64,000 bases of DNA from Channa striata (taxonomy: Eukaryota > Chordata > Actinopteri > Anabantiformes > Channidae): NCBI GenBank assembly GCA_033026295.1, contig CM065173.1:9341517-9405516 (forward strand), given 5' to 3'. A program made the position numbers and the translations under genes. Every line of letters begins with the position of its first letter. Positions within the stretch are counted from its first letter, which is position 1. The notes under the pieces are model-generated. The model had not been told where the DNA came from and searched no databases. It was given only the letters and a program-made list of their open reading frames with translations. Below are positions 62,491-64,000 of the stretch, piece after piece.

Positions 62491-62537
62491 CCATTCTGCC
62501 TGCCCCGTTATGTGGTGGTCCGCATGAATCCTATTGG
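62471..62537 (-). promoter_or_regulatory. housekeeping-type promoter (CCAAT, YY1-like, NRF1-like)
   Basis: On the minus strand the order is an inverted-CCAAT/NF-Y-like CAGCCAATAGG (CCAAT at 62537-62533), GCAGAATGGCGGTG (YY1-like, 62499-62486) and GCGCATGTGC (NRF1-like, 62480-62471). YY1 sites usually lie at or just after the start, so transcription probably begins near 62490. The spacing and strand fit the exon at 62310-62490. Binding is inferred from motifs only. Confidence 0.5.
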
Positions 62538-62775
62538 CTGGTGAATTTTGATAGGGTTGTCTTGGGTCGTTTCTTGAGAAATTCAAGCGCAGACATTTGT
62601 AAACATGCAGCAGCTAAAGGGTGGAGTGTGAGCAGAGTAAATTTGAATGCAAGCAGAGTACATTGGAACGCAAGGGCAAAAAAAATCAGAACATAAAAAT
62701 CATTAAAGTATGCTATCAAATTGAAAAGTATGCTCTTTTTTGTGAAAGGGAAATCATTACATATACATTTGGATA

Positions 62776-64000
62776 AAAGATTTTCAAAAAGTCCAATGCA
62801 GTGAGCTGTTACCAGCATGTCACTAACATATGTTAAAGGTTAAAATCTAAGCAGGTGAGCAATCCACTGCAGGAGCAGTGTTGAAGCTCACTAAAACTGA
62901 CCCTTGGTTGCTACAAGTGGACAAACATATAAAGCTATTATGCTAATAAAGCTGGATGTGGTTCCACAACAGAGTTGCAGAATGGAAATATAAGGTGCCA
63001 TTATAGTTTTATTGCTAATAAAATACAATGCTAAATAAGTCCGCAGAATATACTGTGTTTAATTGTATAAAAATATTGCATGACATATACTTATATTAGT
63101 CGTGTTCCGCTGAATAAAGGGCATGCGAGATAACTATGCAAAACATAAGCATTACAGCTTATGTTATCCCTCCTAATTACTAACGGGTTGTAGAAATAAA
63201 TTATGTTGAAAAGCTGTAAAAACGTGTAGTGCTGCAATACATTATTCTACAAATGAAAATCCCCAGGCAATAGAATAATACATTTGTTTATACGCAGCCT
63301 TGCCAAAGACGTTGCCCTGATCTTGACCCGTTCATGCAACACCAGCTATGTTTAGGTGCCATTATTCTAAACACTGTAAACAAGTATTAGCTACATGGAG
63401 AACCTGTATGCAGGGGGTTTAGAGATCCCTAATCACACAAATTAATCAGCTCCCCATCTGATCCACGTCATGTCTGAGCAGTTCTCCAAGAGGGAGGGAT
63501 TATACAGCAGATTATGCATCAGAATGAGCCTGTGATCCAAGGAACTGAGGCTAAAAGCCAAACTCGCTCAAAGAACTGTGGCAGTTGTTTAAATTGGTGG
63601 CATCAGAACCATTACCACTTTAAAATCATATCGAATAAGCTTTAACTCAGTAGTATGCAATGTAGAATAGATATAAGAATTTAGAGAATGCCTGCTGAAC
63701 TTTAGCAACGGAATACGTTTTACTTATTCTAAGAATCTTATCTGTACTTTAGGTGTAATTTTTGTTAAAGGTGGGAATTTCCAAAATCTCATTTAGGAAT
63801 GAGCTCTTAAAACCAACCACAGCAAGTAACATAATTCAACAGCAGTCACGTAAATATTGTATGTAAGGGCGACTTGATTCTTTAAGCTCTCCAAGCAGCC
63901 AAGTGGGTCTCCAGCTAAGTTATGTAAAGATTGTGGTTGCACAGTGGCATTGAGGTCAATTGCTTTTTGCTGTAAAGGCCACTGGAATTTCTGGAGCCCT
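62776..64000. other. non-coding DNA, nothing recognised
   Basis: AT-rich sequence without a recognisable exon, RNA gene or repeat family on either strand. It may be the continuing first intron of rapgef2 if the long-isoform first exon lies beyond 64000. Confidence 0.5.

Larger units (their letters stand above)
62307..62775 (-). repeat. inverted duplication, right arm (minus-strand copy)
   Basis: Reverse-complement counterpart of 60188-60655; the two arms face each other across about 1.65 kb. This arm keeps the intact promoter motifs and a usable donor. Similarity begins upstream of the promoter and fades at the exon 1/intron border, where the downstream sequences diverge. The copy includes promoter DNA, so it is not a processed retrocopy. 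Confidence 0.7.

Overview
This window is vertebrate nuclear DNA, almost certainly from a ray-finned (teleost) fish. The one gene that can be named is split into short exons with consensus GT/AG borders. Its introns carry long CA/TG microsatellites and fish-type transposon remnants: a Rex3/RTE-like LINE, a Tc1/mariner-like element, a tRNA-derived SINE and several dispersed repeat families. No operon-like or prokaryotic organisation is present.

Main gene: the 5' part of rapgef2 (PDZ-GEF1, a guanine nucleotide exchange factor for Rap1/Rap2) lies on the minus strand. Five exons at 44854-44784, 41606-41550, 32506-32423, 21929-21854 and 19255-19088 join in one frame. They give 152 codons that closely match the N-terminus of the long RAPGEF2 isoform (first cyclic-nucleotide-binding-like domain plus basic linker). 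A second, alternative first exon (ATG at 4563, donor after 4504) lies in a CpG-rich promoter at about 3.5-4.8 kb and encodes the start of the short isoform. Both routes end in phase 0, so both can splice to the same exon, which must lie below position 1. The catalytic part of the protein (PDZ, RA, RasGEF) is outside the window. The first coding exon of the long isoform was not found and is probably above 64000.

Region by region: 1-3.5 kb is intron. 3.5-5.3 kb is the CpG-rich alternative promoter with upstream ORFs and a G-rich tract. 5.3-19.1 kb is repeat-bearing intron. 19.1-44.9 kb holds the five long-isoform exons and their introns, including the LINE remnant at 42.3-43.3 kb and a small CpG-dense patch with a short plus-strand ORF at 31.5 kb. 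44.9-60.2 kb is intronic or intergenic DNA with Tc1-like and SINE copies. 60.2-62.8 kb contains a diverged inverted duplication of about 470 bp whose arms face inward. The right arm carries a CCAAT/YY1/NRF1-like promoter of a small, unrecognised minus-strand gene that ends in a polyadenylation signal near 61693. 62.8-64 kb shows nothing recognisable.

Most short ORFs are chance ORFs in intron. The least explained structures are the inward-facing inverted duplication with its small gene, the CpG-dense mini-ORF at 31.5 kb, and the uORF that overlaps the short-isoform start codon as ATGA.
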